DNA of 64,000 nucleotides from Rhodopseudomonas palustris JSC-3b (GCA_000504425.1 KI632513.1:985491-1049490), one strand, 5' to 3'; positions 27,366 to 36,915 are shown, counted from the first letter of the stretch. The notes: generated by a model from the sequence alone, not told the origin. Program-made: numbers and translations.

Positions 27366-28589
27366 CTACGAGCCCTGCCGCAGCCGCGCCAGCACTTTGA
27401 GGCCGCCATAGCCATCGGCTGGCAGCAGCCCTGCCTTGAGCTGGAAGTCGCGCACCGCCTTCATGGTGTCGTTGCCGACCCGGCCGTCGGTGCCGCCGGT
27501 GTCGAAGCCGAGCGCGGTCAGCCGGGTCTGCAGCTCCTTGACCTCGGCCAGCGTCAACGCCCGTTCCGAGCCAGGGAACGGATTGAGGAATGGCGGCGCG
27601 CCCAGGATGCGGTCGCCGAGATGGCAGATCGCCAGCGCGTAGTTCATCGACGGATTGTAGCTTTTCACCGCCATGAAATTCGGCCCGATCAGAAACGCTG
27701 GGCCGCCTTCGACCGGAACCCAGAGCTGCGCGCTGGCGCCCGGGATCGGAAACGGCCGGCCGTCGGCGCGCGTCACGCCAGCCTCGGCCCAGGCCGCGTA
27801 GCTGCGCGTTGCGCCGCCGCTCAGGCCGGGCGCGCGCACCTCATAGCCCCAGTGCTCGCCGCGCCGATATTTGCCGCGGTTCACCAAGAACCGGGCGGTC
27901 GAGCCGAGCGCGTCGTCCGGGCGGCTGAATGGCGACACCCGGCCGTCGCCGTCATAATCGATGCCGACATTGAGCCAGACTTCCGGCATCCATTGGGTGT
28001 GGCCCATGGCGCCGGCCCAGGAGCCGCGCATTTCATCGGGCGTCGACCAGCCGCGCTGCACGATGGTGAGCGCGTTGATCAGCTCGGTTTCCCAATAAGA
28101 GCGGCGACGCGGCTCGTTCCAGGCCAGCGCGGCCAGCGAGGGAAACACCGGGCGCATATGGTTCTGCTGCACCAACGGATCGCCATAGGCGCTCTCGACG
28201 CCCCACAGCGCCAGCAACGTGCCGCGCTCGACGCCGAAATCGCGCTCGATCTTGGCGAACACCGCCTCGTTCTGGCGCAGCGCTTCGCGCCCCGCGGTGA
28301 TGCGCCAGTCGGACACCCGGCGGTTGATATATTGCCAGAGCTGCTCGTGGAACTCGGGCTGCTTCTGCATCTTGCGGAACACGCTCATGTCCGGCTCGAT
28401 GCGGCCCATCACCCGGTTATAGGTCTGATCGGAGATGCCTTTGGCGCGCGCCTTGGCGCGGAACGCCTCGCGCCATTGATCAAAGCCGGCGGGCTCCGCG
28501 GATGCCGCTTGCGGCAGTGCGCAGCTCAAGGCGGCGCCGACCAGCAGGCTGCGGCGGGTGAGGGCGAAGCTGGAATCGCTCTGGGACAT
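27366..28589 (-). CDS. MltB-family lytic murein transglycosylase
   Basis: A 407-residue periplasmic enzyme that cleaves peptidoglycan glycan strands to give 1,6-anhydro-muropeptides. A signal peptide (TRRSLLVGAALSCALPQAASA) is followed by the transglycosylase domain, with the catalytic Glu in LWGVESAYGD, and a C-terminal PG_binding_1 domain (LQTRLTALGFDTGGTDGRVG). The ATG at 28589 was chosen because the 59 codons before it are Arg-rich and unlike a signal sequence. The next gene upstream on the same strand is an M23 peptidase, so two cell-wall hydrolases sit together. Confidence 0.93.
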   Translation of the reverse strand: MSQSDSSFALTRRSLLVGAALSCALPQAASAEPAGFDQWREAFRAKARAKGISDQTYNRVMGRIEPDMSVFRKMQKQPEFHEQLWQYINRRVSDWRITAGREALRQNEAVFAKIERDFGVERGTLLALWGVESAYGDPLVQQNHMRPVFPSLAALAWNEPRRRSYWETELINALTIVQRGWSTPDEMRGSWAGAMGHTQWMPEVWLNVGIDYDGDGRVSPFSRPDDALGSTARFLVNRGKYRRGEHWGYEVRAPGLSGGATRSYAAWAEAGVTRADGRPFPIPGASAQLWVPVEGGPAFLIGPNFMAVKSYNPSMNYALAICHLGDRILGAPPFLNPFPGSERALTLAEVKELQTRLTALGFDTGGTDGRVGNDTMKAVRDFQLKAGLLPADGYGGLKVLARLRQGS

Positions 28590-28647
28590 GGCCACAGTGT
28601 AGCGGTACTGGCGCCGCTGCGGCAAAGCCTGAGACGAGGGGCGGCGA

Positions 28648-30357
28648 TTATTCGCTGCCCTCGACCGCCTCTTCCGGCTTGGCGACATCGTCCGGCGGCG
28701 GACCGGCCGGCGTTTCGACTGGTTCGGCCGCGACCTCGCGGCCGCGCTGGCCGAGCAAGTGCTCATAGGATGCGATCAGGGTGACGTAGGGGTTCACCCA
28801 GAGCCAGCCCTCGCGGGTGAACACCTGCACATCGAAATGCAGGTGGGTGGTGGTGCCGCCCGGATAGTCCTGATAGTTCGACACCAGCCCGAGCCGTTCG
28901 CCCTCATTGACGCGGCGGCCATGCAAAACCCCGTCGGCATCCATCATCGACGGGTTCATGTGCATGTAGCGGAAGCGGATGTGTTCGGCCGAGGTGTTGA
29001 CCAGCAAGGTCGCGGCCTGCTGCTTGGGTGAGCGGAGCAGCACGCCATCGCGCACCGCGACCACGCCAAAATGGTTCGGCTCGCAGCGGTCGGCATTGCC
29101 GTGGCGCTGCGGGCAGCTCGCCGGGCGGATGTCCTGGCCCTGATGGCCATAGCCCTGCGCGCATTGCCCGACATTGAAATCGCGGGCTTCGCAAAAATTG
29201 TCCTGCCACGGATAGGCGTAGTTCTCGCCGGCGGTTTCATCGAGCACCAGCTTCTTGTCGCTCGACTTGCAGCGATAGCTGGCACCCTTGCCGGTCGGGC
29301 GCGGCACCCGGCCGCGATGGAAGCAGTCGCCCCAGTTCAGGAACGACTGCGAATTGGCATAGGCCGGCGCGCCTTGCAGCGGAAAGCGGATCTGCGAGTA
29401 GACCGTGAAATCGGCATGGCCGGGCTGGCCGCGATAGCCAGTGCCGGGCAGGATCGCGCCGCTAGGCCGATAGGTGAAGTCGGGCGACGGCGTAGCTGGC
29501 CGCTCGGCCGGCTGTGAAGCGAGATAACCGCGCGGCCGCGATGGCTTGCCGCCGACAATGCGCAGCGACTTGATGAAGCGCTCGGCGATCGGGCTGGCTT
29601 CGCGGCACGCCAGGCGCTTGGCGCGCGGCTTGGAATCCAGGCACTGGATCGACACCACATAGGGCACGCCGAACTTGGTGAACGCATAGCGCACAAAGCC
29701 CTCGCGCACGGTGCGGCGCAGATCGGGATATTGCGCGGCCAGCGCTTTCACCGGCTCGCCCTTGCCGGCCTCCGGGTCATTGATGTCATAGGTCAGCAGC
29801 GAGCCGGTGATCTGCACCTCGACCGGCTTGGTGAAGGTGCGCGGCGGCAGCCCTTCGGCCGCGTCCTTGCCGGGCTCGAGCGCGAATTGCGCGCTGTAAC
29901 CGGCGGGGCCGGCATCGAACAGATCGAGGGTGCGGAAGCCCGATTGATAATGGCCGATCGACAGGCTGCTGGGCACGCCATGGGCGCGGTCAGCAAAATA
30001 GCCAGCGGTGTCGAAGGGCAGCAGCACCGGCACCGGACTGCGGCTGATGCCGGTAAACAGCGCCGCGGTGGCGCCGTTCAGTTGCACGATCGCGGGCAGC
30101 GAACGCGGGTCATGGGACCGGAAACGGCGCTGCGGGGCAAAGTTGAAGCGCGACGCTGCCGCGCTGTCGGGGCCGATTTCGGCCTTCAATTGTTCGGCGG
30201 CTGCCCGCCAATCGACGCGGGCGACCGACACTGCGGCGGTGCGGAACTCACTGGCGCTGGCCGAGCCGAGCAGGGCGACCGGCAACAGGAAAGCACCAGC
30301 AATAAGCTTGACGGCTTGGTCACGGAGATGTCCCGGTGCCGTGAAGCTTACACGCAT
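28648..30357 (-). CDS. M23-family metallopeptidase (LytM-type)
   Basis: A 569-residue exported protein with a signal peptide (about residues 1-36, ending SASA) and a long N-terminal region of unknown fold. The C-terminal M23 domain has the two Zn-binding motifs GHQGQD (H-x3-D, about 400) and HLHFD (about 500). It should cut peptidoglycan cross-bridges, or act as a regulator of amidases if inactive, though both motifs look intact. AGGAG lies 5 bases before the ATG. The 3' end is 59 bases from the transglycosylase gene on the same strand. The C-terminal 40 residues are Pro/Glu-rich. Confidence 0.92.
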   Translation of the reverse strand: MRVSFTAPGHLRDQAVKLIAGAFLLPVALLGSASASEFRTAAVSVARVDWRAAAEQLKAEIGPDSAAASRFNFAPQRRFRSHDPRSLPAIVQLNGATAALFTGISRSPVPVLLPFDTAGYFADRAHGVPSSLSIGHYQSGFRTLDLFDAGPAGYSAQFALEPGKDAAEGLPPRTFTKPVEVQITGSLLTYDINDPEAGKGEPVKALAAQYPDLRRTVREGFVRYAFTKFGVPYVVSIQCLDSKPRAKRLACREASPIAERFIKSLRIVGGKPSRPRGYLASQPAERPATPSPDFTYRPSGAILPGTGYRGQPGHADFTVYSQIRFPLQGAPAYANSQSFLNWGDCFHRGRVPRPTGKGASYRCKSSDKKLVLDETAGENYAYPWQDNFCEARDFNVGQCAQGYGHQGQDIRPASCPQRHGNADRCEPNHFGVVAVRDGVLLRSPKQQAATLLVNTSAEHIRFRYMHMNPSMMDADGVLHGRRVNEGERLGLVSNYQDYPGGTTTHLHFDVQVFTREGWLWVNPYVTLIASYEHLLGQRGREVAAEPVETPAGPPPDDVAKPEEAVEGSE

Positions 30358-30392
30358 GATGCTCCTGTGCTCAGGTTCGCTTGGGCGTCAGG

Positions 30393-30959
30393 TCAGTCCT
30401 TGGCGCGCTCGACGTAGGAGCCGTCTTCGGTCATGACCACGATGCGGGTGCCAACGCTGATATGCGGCGGCACCGCGGTGCGCACGCCGTTCGACAGCAC
30501 GGCCGGCTTGTACGACGACGACGCGGTCTGGCCCTTGGTGACCGGCTCGGTCTCGACCACTTCCAGCGTGGCGCGCTGCGGCAGCGCGATCGACACCGGC
30601 GCAGTGTCGTGCATCGACAGCTTCACCACCATGTTTTCCTGCAAATACGGCGCGGCGTTGCCGACCACATCCTTCGGCACCTGAACCTGATCGTAGGTTT
30701 CGCCGTTCATGAAGTGGAAGCCTTCGGCGTCCTCATATAGGTAGGTGTAGTTGCGCTCTTCGATGGTGACCTTCTCGACCTGGTCGGTGGTCTTGTAGCG
30801 CTCCGAAATCTTCACGCCGTCGCTGATGCGGCGCATCTCGATCTGGCTGACCGGAGTTCCCTTGCCGGGGTGGATATTTTCCGCGGACAGGACAACGTAC
30901 AGCTTGCCATCTTGCTCAATGACGTTGCCCTTGCGAATAGAACTGGCGATGACTCTCAA
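30393..30959 (-). CDS. efp: Elongation factor P, TTG start
   Basis: A 188-residue translation factor that rescues ribosomes stalled on polyproline. The KOW-like N-domain and two OB domains are intact. The lysine that is modified in the family is Lys33 in HPGKGTP. The best start is a TTG at 30957-30959 (protein begins [11 protein letters not shown]), with TTAGGA about 8 bases upstream. This gives the family length of 188, whereas the longer in-frame ATG start adds about 32 residues of poor composition. It sits just upstream of, and divergent from, epmA-epmB, the enzymes that modify Lys33. Confidence 0.95.
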   Translation of the reverse strand: MRVIASSIRKGNVIEQDGKLYVVLSAENIHPGKGTPVSQIEMRRISDGVKISERYKTTDQVEKVTIEERNYTYLYEDAEGFHFMNGETYDQVQVPKDVVGNAAPYLQENMVVKLSMHDTAPVSIALPQRATLEVVETEPVTKGQTASSSYKPAVLSNGVRTAVPPHISVGTRIVVMTEDGSYVERAKD

Positions 30960-31097
30960 AGGACTTTTTCCTAAGGTTGCGGTCCGTGACCGCGCCGGCG
31001 GACTGTGCTCCGTGGCCGGCGAAGCCGTTTCGGGCGGCACCATACTGATTTCCATTGCCGATGCCAGCGTTTTGCGGTGGTTTGGAGAACATGCGCA

Positions 31098-32150
31098 ATG
31101 ACCGCGATCGAGCCTGTTTCACCCTGGTGGACGCCTCTCCGCCACCTCGACCGCAGGCCGTTCCTGCGCGCCCGCAGCGACATCACCCGGGCGGTCCGCG
31201 AGTGGTTTGTCCAGGAGGGCTTTTTCGAGGTCGAAACCGGAATTTTGCAGGTTTCTCCGGGGAATGAGACGCATCTGCACGCGCCGCGGACCGAATTGCA
31301 GGGGCCAGATGGCGAACGCCTGACCCGCTATTTCCGGACCTCGCCGGAATTTGCCTGCAAAAAGCTGCTGGCGGCTGGCGAACCGCGCATCGTGGAATTC
31401 GCCCGGGTGTTTCGAGACCGCGAGCGTGGCGACCTGCATCTGCCGGAATTCACCATGCTGGAATGGTATCGCGCCAACGCGCCCTATCAGGCGGTGATGG
31501 CCGATTGCGTTGCGGTGATCGTGCGCGCCGCGCGCGCCGCCGGCACCCGGCTGTTCTCATTCCGCGGCCGCATTGCCGATCCGCACGCTGAACCGCAGCT
31601 GTTGACGGTGGCGCAGGCCTTTGCCGATTTCACCGGCATCGATTTGTTGGCGACCATCGTTGACGGACGCGGCGACCGCGACGCGCTGGCGGCGGCGGCG
31701 CATCGCTGGGTGCGGCTGTCTGGCGACGACGACTGGTCGGACATTTTTAGCAAGATTCTGGTCGAGCATATCGAGCCCAATCTCGGCCAGGGCCGGCTGA
31801 CGCTGCTGCACGAATACCCGGCACCCGAATCGGCGCTGGCGCGGCTGTCGGCCGCCGACCGGCGCGTTTCCGAACGTTTTGAGGTCTATGCCTGCGGCGT
31901 CGAACTCGCCAACGGTTTTGGCGAACTGACCGATCCGGCCGAGCAGCGGCTGCGCTTCCAGCATGCGATGGCGGAAAAGCAACGCCGCTATGGCGAATGC
32001 TATCCGATCGATGAGGAGTTTTTGGCCGCGCTCGGCGAGATGCCGGAAGCGAGCGGCGTGGCGCTCGGCTTTGATCGGCTGGTGATGCTGGCCGCCGGCG
32101 CGACCCGGATCGATCAGGTGGTGTGGACCCCGCCGGCGGGCGCGGCATGA
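31098..32150 (+). CDS. epmA: EF-P--(R)-beta-lysine ligase
   Basis: A 350-residue class-II aminoacyl-tRNA-synthetase paralogue (former names YjeA, PoxA, GenX). It attaches (R)-beta-lysine to Lys33 of EF-P. It lacks the anticodon-binding domain of lysyl-tRNA synthetase and consists only of the catalytic core with class II motifs: motif 2 [20 protein letters not shown] and motif 3 [12 protein letters not shown]. The ATG at 31098 has GGAG about 10 bases upstream. Its stop overlaps the epmB start (ATGA). No epmC hydroxylase is seen nearby. Confidence 0.95.
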   Translation: MTAIEPVSPWWTPLRHLDRRPFLRARSDITRAVREWFVQEGFFEVETGILQVSPGNETHLHAPRTELQGPDGERLTRYFRTSPEFACKKLLAAGEPRIVEFARVFRDRERGDLHLPEFTMLEWYRANAPYQAVMADCVAVIVRAARAAGTRLFSFRGRIADPHAEPQLLTVAQAFADFTGIDLLATIVDGRGDRDALAAAAHRWVRLSGDDDWSDIFSKILVEHIEPNLGQGRLTLLHEYPAPESALARLSAADRRVSERFEVYACGVELANGFGELTDPAEQRLRFQHAMAEKQRRYGECYPIDEEFLAALGEMPEASGVALGFDRLVMLAAGATRIDQVVWTPPAGAA

Positions 32151-33277
32151 CCGTTCGCCGTCCTGTCCCCGAAGGCGCTACGCTGCGCTCACCGGCCGAA
32201 CTGGTGGCGCATGGCCTCGCGCCGGCGTCCGACCTCGCCGTGCTCAATCAAGTGGCGTCGCGCTACGCGGTCGCGGTCAGCGCCGCGGTCGCTGAGTTGA
32301 TCAATCCCGCCGATCCCAACGACCCGATCGCGCGGCAATACATTCCAAGCGCGCGCGAACTTGAGATCAGCGCCGTTGAGCGCTCCGATCCGATCGGCGA
32401 TCACGCGCATTCGCCGGTCGCCGGTATCGTGCATCGGCACGCCGACCGGGCGCTGTTCAAGCTGGTCGGGGTCTGTGCGGTCTATTGCCGGTTCTGCTTT
32501 CGGCGCGAAATGGTCGGGCCGGGCAAGGACACGGCGCTGTCGCCGCAGGCTTACCGGGCCGCGATCGATTACATCGCCAGCCATTCCGAAATCTGGGAAG
32601 TGATTTTGACCGGCGGCGACCCGCTGATGTTGTCGCCGCGGCGGCTCGCCGAAGTGATGGCCGATCTTGCCGCGATCGATCACGTCAAGATTGTGCGGAT
32701 TCACAGCCGGGTGCCGGTGGCTGATCCGGCGCGGATCAGCGCCGAGCTGGTGGAGGCGCTGCAGCCAAAGGGCGCCGCGGTCTGGATGGCGGTGCACGCC
32801 AATCATCCCCGCGAATTGTCGCCAAGCGCGCGGCAAGCCTGTGCGCTCCTGGCGGATGCCGGTATCGCGCTGGTCAGCCAGTCGGTGCTGCTGCGCGGCG
32901 TCAATGACGACCTCGATACGCTGGCGGCGCTGATGCGCGCCTTCGTCGAATGCCGGATCAAGCCGTATTATCTGCATCATGGCGATCTGGCGCATGGCAC
33001 CGCACATCTGCGCACCACGCTCGCCGAGGGCCGGGAATTGATGCGGCAATTGCGCGGAAAATTGTCCGGCCTGTGCCAGCCGGAATATGTGCTCGATATT
33101 CCTGGCGGTTACGGCAAGGCGCCGGTCGGCCCGGACTATCTGCAGATGCATCAGGATCAGGCTGGCGCTGTGCGCTACCAGGTAGCGGACCATGGCGGCG
33201 AGCTGCATGCCTATCCGCCCGAGCCGGAACAGCAGGACCAGCCGGGTTCCGCTGCGGTGCAATCCTCGGCTGCTTGA
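32147..33277 (+). CDS. epmB: EF-P beta-lysylation protein, lysine 2,3-aminomutase family
   Basis: A 376-residue radical-SAM enzyme that converts L-alpha-lysine to (R)-beta-lysine for EpmA. The [4Fe-4S]-binding motif is visible as CAVYCRFC. The PLP lysine typical of KamA relatives should lie in the C-terminal part. The LTGGDPLML segment (SAM-binding GGD) follows the cysteine motif. It is translationally coupled to epmA by a 4-base overlap. Together with efp this is a complete EF-P beta-lysylation module. Confidence 0.93.
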   Translation: MTVRRPVPEGATLRSPAELVAHGLAPASDLAVLNQVASRYAVAVSAAVAELINPADPNDPIARQYIPSARELEISAVERSDPIGDHAHSPVAGIVHRHADRALFKLVGVCAVYCRFCFRREMVGPGKDTALSPQAYRAAIDYIASHSEIWEVILTGGDPLMLSPRRLAEVMADLAAIDHVKIVRIHSRVPVADPARISAELVEALQPKGAAVWMAVHANHPRELSPSARQACALLADAGIALVSQSVLLRGVNDDLDTLAALMRAFVECRIKPYYLHHGDLAHGTAHLRTTLAEGRELMRQLRGKLSGLCQPEYVLDIPGGYGKAPVGPDYLQMHQDQAGAVRYQVADHGGELHAYPPEPEQQDQPGSAAVQSSAA

Positions 33278-33388
33278 GGTCTGTTGCGAGCGGTTTTCGG
33301 GCCGCGAACGGCATCCATTTCGGCTCAAAACGCGATAGCATGGCGCTCGGCGAGGCGGCCGCCGAATCGGTTGCCGGGAGGGAGAACC

Positions 33389-33652
33389 ATGCTGAGAACC
33401 ACCACAATCGCAACGGCGCTGCTGCTGGCAGCGGGCGGGATGTCGCTCGCGCAAACCTCATCATCTACATCGACTGGCACCCGGCCTCCGGCTTCCGACT
33501 CGTCGATTTCGGGCACGCCCATGATCGGTAATGCGCCGATCGGACACCGGCAGCCGCGCCGCAATCCCGAGCTGGAATCGTCGGAGACCACCCGCGATCC
33601 GGCCGACGTCGTGCTCGATCGCAAGATCCGCAGCATCTGCCGCGGCTGCTGA
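33389..33652 (+). CDS. Small exported protein of unknown function
   Basis: An 87-residue protein with a clear signal peptide (hydrophobic core about 6-20, predicted cut after LAQ). The mature part is Ser/Thr/Pro-rich and ends in two Cys residues (SICRGC). GGGAGGGAG lies just before the ATG. The function is unknown. It stands alone downstream of epmB. Confidence 0.75.
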   Translation: MLRTTTIATALLLAAGGMSLAQTSSSTSTGTRPPASDSSISGTPMIGNAPIGHRQPRRNPELESSETTRDPADVVLDRKIRSICRGC

Positions 33653-33757
33653 TCACGCCTCGGAGCTGAGGGGTGTCGCGGTCCTGAAGAGATCACAACC
33701 GCAACACCCGACAATTGTTTGACGCCACCACAGATAGGCGTCAGGCGCGTCCTTGGG

Positions 33758-34348
33758 TTAGCGAGGACGCGCGGCGAGCGCGACGCCGATCATCGACGCG
33801 CCGCCAAACAGCAGGTTGATGCCGACCAGCAGCCCGATCACCCACAGCGCGGTGCCCGGGAAGCCGGAGATGATGATGGCCGCCACCAACAGATCGGCGA
33901 TGCCGGCCGCCAGCAGCCAACCCCAGCGCTCGGTCAGCTTTTCCCGGTTCTGGATGGCATACATGATGGTGACCACGCCTTCGGCGAGGAAATAAGCGCC
34001 GACGATGATGGTCAGGGTCAGCGTGCCTTCGATCGGGCGTAGCAGCAGGATGACGCCGGCGATCAGCGCCACCACCGCGGACAGCAGCGACCACCAGAAG
34101 CCTGGTGACTGCCGCGACCAGAAGGTCAGCACCAGCGCGACGCTGCCGCTCAGGATCAGCAGCCAGCCGAGCAGTACCGTGATGGCAAGGCTCGCCACCA
34201 CCGGCAGCAGGATCGCAGCCAGGCCGCACACCGTCAGCAGAATGCCTTCGAACAGCAGCGATTTCCAATGTTTGCGGGCTTCGGCTTCCAGGCTTTGCGC
34301 GATCGGATCAGAAGCAAGGGGATCAGAAGAATCATTGGGAAGGGACAT
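33758..34348 (-). CDS. HdeD/DUF308-family membrane protein
   Basis: A 196-residue membrane protein with about six helices arranged in repeated pairs, as in HdeD, the acid-resistance membrane protein of Escherichia coli. The N-terminal 28 residues are polar and Asp/Ser/Pro-rich. Whether it gives acid resistance here is unknown. GAGG lies 6 bases before the ATG. Confidence 0.85.
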   Translation of the reverse strand: MSLPNDSSDPLASDPIAQSLEAEARKHWKSLLFEGILLTVCGLAAILLPVVASLAITVLLGWLLILSGSVALVLTFWSRQSPGFWWSLLSAVVALIAGVILLLRPIEGTLTLTIIVGAYFLAEGVVTIMYAIQNREKLTERWGWLLAAGIADLLVAAIIISGFPGTALWVIGLLVGINLLFGGASMIGVALAARPR

Positions 34349-34653
34349 AGTGGACCTCATCGGTCTGTGCCGGCTCGGCGGCGAAAAGCTGATGATCACA
34401 TCGTCAGCGTCGCAGCGGATAGGGTGGGCAGGCTGGCGTTATCAGCCGCTCGCTGCTTAGCAAATAATGATGGCACTCATGCGGGTGGGTTTCCAGCGGG
34501 ACTGTTGTCGCGACGGGAGCTATGGTGAAAGTTGAACCAGAAAGAGCTTCCGGCATTAGAATGCGGGACGCTGGCCGCCGGTTCCCTGACGTTCAGCGTG
34601 AATTTGCATCGACAATGCCGTGACCGCTTTGGTTGATCGGGAAGGAGCGCATC

Positions 34654-34914
34654 ATGAAATATCTGGCTGTGGGCCTGTTCGCGCTGGCGATTGCCGTGGG
34701 CAGTTCGGTGCAAGCGCAGGCGCGCGACTATCCCTATTGCTTGACGTCGCCCGGTTACGGCTATCCGGGTGAATGCAGCTATTCGACCTATGAGCAATGC
34801 CGCGCGTCGGCATCCGGGCGACAGGCGGATTGCGTCATCAATCCAAGGACCGCTTTTGGTCCACAGCCTGGCTACCGCGACCAGCCGCGCTATTACCGGC
34901 AGCCGAACTGGTAG
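34654..34914 (+). CDS. DUF3551-type small exported protein, copy 1
   Basis: An 86-residue protein with a signal peptide (about residues 1-22, ending QAQA) and a short mature part with four Cys (CLTSPGYGYPGEC, YEQCRASASG, DCVIN), the hallmark of DUF3551-type proteins common in Bradyrhizobium relatives. AAGGAG lies upstream of the ATG. A second copy with the same YPG-C-QC-INPR layout lies at 36640. The function is unknown. Confidence 0.82.
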   Translation: MKYLAVGLFALAIAVGSSVQAQARDYPYCLTSPGYGYPGECSYSTYEQCRASASGRQADCVINPRTAFGPQPGYRDQPRYYRQPNW

Positions 34915-35312
34915 CCCGAGAATCTATCGGCTCGCGGGACGCGTGACCGCTGCTCGACCAATGGCGATGGACAAGCACCTTTCGCTCGTCATGGCCGTGG
35001 TGCATGCTCGAACTTGAACATCCATCTCATTGATACTGCTGCGCTAAAGTTTGGATGCGAGCGGCAAGCGCGCGGCGCAGGTCCAGGGAGCAGCCGCTCG
35101 TATGGCGAAAGCGAACATGGCCTGCGCGGAAACGTCAGAGGCCTCGAGGCAGTGCCCGCCAGCAAGTCACGCACGCGTCAAAGCACTGCACAGGCGAGGC
35201 TATGATCCGCTCGCGCCAAGTGGGGCGCAACCAGCTCGCGACCGCTTTGCCGCGTCAAGAAAGCGCGTCAAAACAGGCCCAGTTGCAGCCGCCCGACGCG
35301 GCAGGCCGCGTC
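34915..35312. other. Intergenic region, no gene seen
   Basis: No convincing gene. Around 35249-35278 there is a degenerate piece of the dispersed repeat (GTCAAGAAAGCGCGTC). Confidence 0.6.
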
Positions 35313-35450
35313 TTAGTGCTTGACCGGCCGACGATAGGACTGGCGACTGGTCGCATGGTCCTGAATGTCACCGACGATCACTACTGAGAACAGAATGACG
35401 ACGGTGGATACTGCGGCTGCTGATAGCAACAGAATCTCGAAAGCCATCAT
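35313..35450 (-). CDS. Small single-pass membrane protein (45 residues)
   Basis: A 45-residue protein with a hydrophobic segment (about 4-26) and a basic, Arg-rich C-terminal tail ending RRPVKH. GAGGGGG lies 4 bases before the double ATG. The strong ribosome-binding site and the TM-plus-basic-tail layout suggest a real membrane microprotein; similar small proteins are frequent in Bradyrhizobium relatives. The function is unknown. Confidence 0.6.
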   Translation of the reverse strand: MMAFEILLLSAAAVSTVVILFSVVIVGDIQDHATSRQSYRRPVKH

Positions 35451-35639
35451 GTTACCCCCTCGATTTCGTTAAAAGTCTGTGTCCGAAATTGAGTAGGGGC
35501 GTTGACGCCGATCAAATAATAAACCGGCCAGAAGTCATCCTACGCCGGCGGCGCAGCGCAGCAGGAAGCCACTTGATCGAAGTTCAGCACGCGCCGGCGC
35601 GCGAACCGGAATTCGCGGGCGGTCGGCGCGGTAAAGTCT

Positions 35640-35730
35640 TGAAGGGGTGCGATAGCGGTTCGAGCGAAGCGAATAGCGTTCGCGTCACGAAAGCGCATCA
35701 GCTTTGGCTCTCAGACCTTGAGAGCCAAAA
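35640..35730 (+). repeat. Degenerate dispersed repeat with 11-bp terminal hairpin
   Basis: Contains the TTCGAGCGAAGCGAATAGCG and CACGAAAGCGCATC blocks of the repeat family. It ends in TTTGGCTCTCA, a 5-base loop and TGAGAGCCAAA, a perfect 11-bp stem (35703-35729). Confidence 0.55.
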
Positions 35731-35771
35731 GGCTCGACGACGTCGTTTCATCACGACGCATCCCAAGCGCG

Positions 35772-35801
35772 GCTGCGATCCCGAGCTGTCGGGACCGCAG
35801 C
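35772..35801 (-). terminator. Hairpin downstream of the collagen-like gene
   Basis: A 13-bp stem with one mismatch that is a G-U wobble in the minus-strand RNA, and a 4-base loop. It lies just after the stop of the minus-strand gene at 35814. No clear T-run follows. Confidence 0.45.
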
Positions 35802-35813
35802 GCGGCTTTGGCG

Positions 35814-36320
35814 TTATTGCTTGGTGGCGGTGCAGGTGACCGCGATGCTCAGGGCGCTTGATGAGCATTTGGCGCGCAGCTGGCCGCGATCGACCACCAG
35901 ATTGTCGGTGAGGCGGGCGCCATTGCGGCTGATACAGAACGCCGTCACCAGGGTCTCGTCGGGCTCGCAAGCCACCGGGCAGCCGTCCTTGGCGCAGGAG
36001 GTCGAGACCACGGTGCGGACCGCGGTGCCGGCCGGTCCGGCGGGGCCCTGCGGGCCTTGCGCCCCGGGCTCGCCCTGCGGACCTTGCAGGCTGCGGTTGC
36101 TGATCGCCAGCGCCAGCACGCCGAATGCCAGCAGCAGCACAAAACCAACCATCGCCCGATTACGGATCTGATCCCAGGTCAGCTTCGGCAATTCCGGACG
36201 CCGCCACGCCGGGCGGGGCGAGGCGCTATATTCCCGCCAGGCAAAGTAACCGACCATGATCGTTCCGCCGCCGAACAGCAGCACCAGAAGCAGTGACCCA
36301 ATCGCCGCAAGAAATTCCAT
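35814..36320 (-). CDS. Membrane protein with short collagen-like repeat
   Basis: A 168-residue protein with an N-terminal transmembrane helix (about 4-24), a basic cytoplasmic loop, a second helix (about 54-72), and then about six Gly-x-y triplets (GPQGEPGAQGPQGPAGPAG). A C-terminal domain with five or six Cys follows (about 105-168). The membrane anchor, short collagen-like stalk and Cys-rich head suggest an exported, possibly trimeric surface protein. The function is unknown. The ATG at 36320 was preferred over an upstream in-frame start at 36368 because the hydrophobic segment begins right after it. Confidence 0.7.
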   Translation of the reverse strand: MEFLAAIGSLLLVLLFGGGTIMVGYFAWREYSASPRPAWRRPELPKLTWDQIRNRAMVGFVLLLAFGVLALAISNRSLQGPQGEPGAQGPQGPAGPAGTAVRTVVSTSCAKDGCPVACEPDETLVTAFCISRNGARLTDNLVVDRGQLRAKCSSSALSIAVTCTATKQ

Positions 36321-36639
36321 CTGTTTCTTCCATCTCAGCCGCGCTGGCGGCTCGACATTGACCTGCAAAAACTGAGAGCGGCCGCCGTCGGCGGACAGTT
36401 CCCCCCACGATCAATCGGATAGCACCGGCGCCAAGACTGCGCCTTGAGCCAAATCACTGTGATTCGATCGGCTGCCGATCTTCGCGCGGTCTCGCCAAGG
36501 TGCAAGCCGCTTATCTAGGCGTTGGCGCTCGCTCTTAGCGCACTGGGCAGCCGGCAGCGCTCGGGTGGTATCACCGCCGGCGGAACGATCGGGCCGGGTC
36601 GGGGTTCTCTTTGGCACTCTTTGATGGAGGGATCACCCG

Positions 36640-36915
36640 ATGCGCTCATTGCTGATTGCCGCCGCCACGGCGACCTCATTGGCGGGTTTGTTGGCTACGA
36701 GCAGCACGCCGGCCGCGGCGTGGGACTACTCCTATTGCTTGCGCGGGAGCGAGGCCGGATATCCGGGCAATTGCAGTTTTGTCAGCTACGGCCAATGTAA
36801 GGCCACGGCTTCCGGCACTAACTCCTATTGCGACATCAACCCGCGCTTTGCTCTCGGCGGTGCCGCATCTTATGGGCACGGCAATCAGCTGTGGCGAGCG
36901 CCTTTGCCGTACTAA
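36640..36915 (+). CDS. DUF3551-type small exported protein, copy 2
   Basis: A 91-residue protein with a signal peptide (residues 1-27, ending AAA) and four Cys in the same layout as the copy at 34654 (YCLRG, YPGNC, YGQCKATASGTNSYC, INPRF). The two are clearly paralogues by spacing and motif although overall similarity is modest. A purine-rich GGAGGG precedes the ATG. The function is unknown. Confidence 0.82.
   Translation: MRSLLIAAATATSLAGLLATSSTPAAAWDYSYCLRGSEAGYPGNCSFVSYGQCKATASGTNSYCDINPRFALGGAASYGHGNQLWRAPLPY

Larger units (their letters stand above)
35451..35813. other. Repeat-containing intergenic region, no gene seen
   Basis: Contains a degenerate copy of the dispersed repeat ending in an 11-bp hairpin (35640-35730) and a terminator-like hairpin (35772-35801). 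No credible coding frame. Confidence 0.6.
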
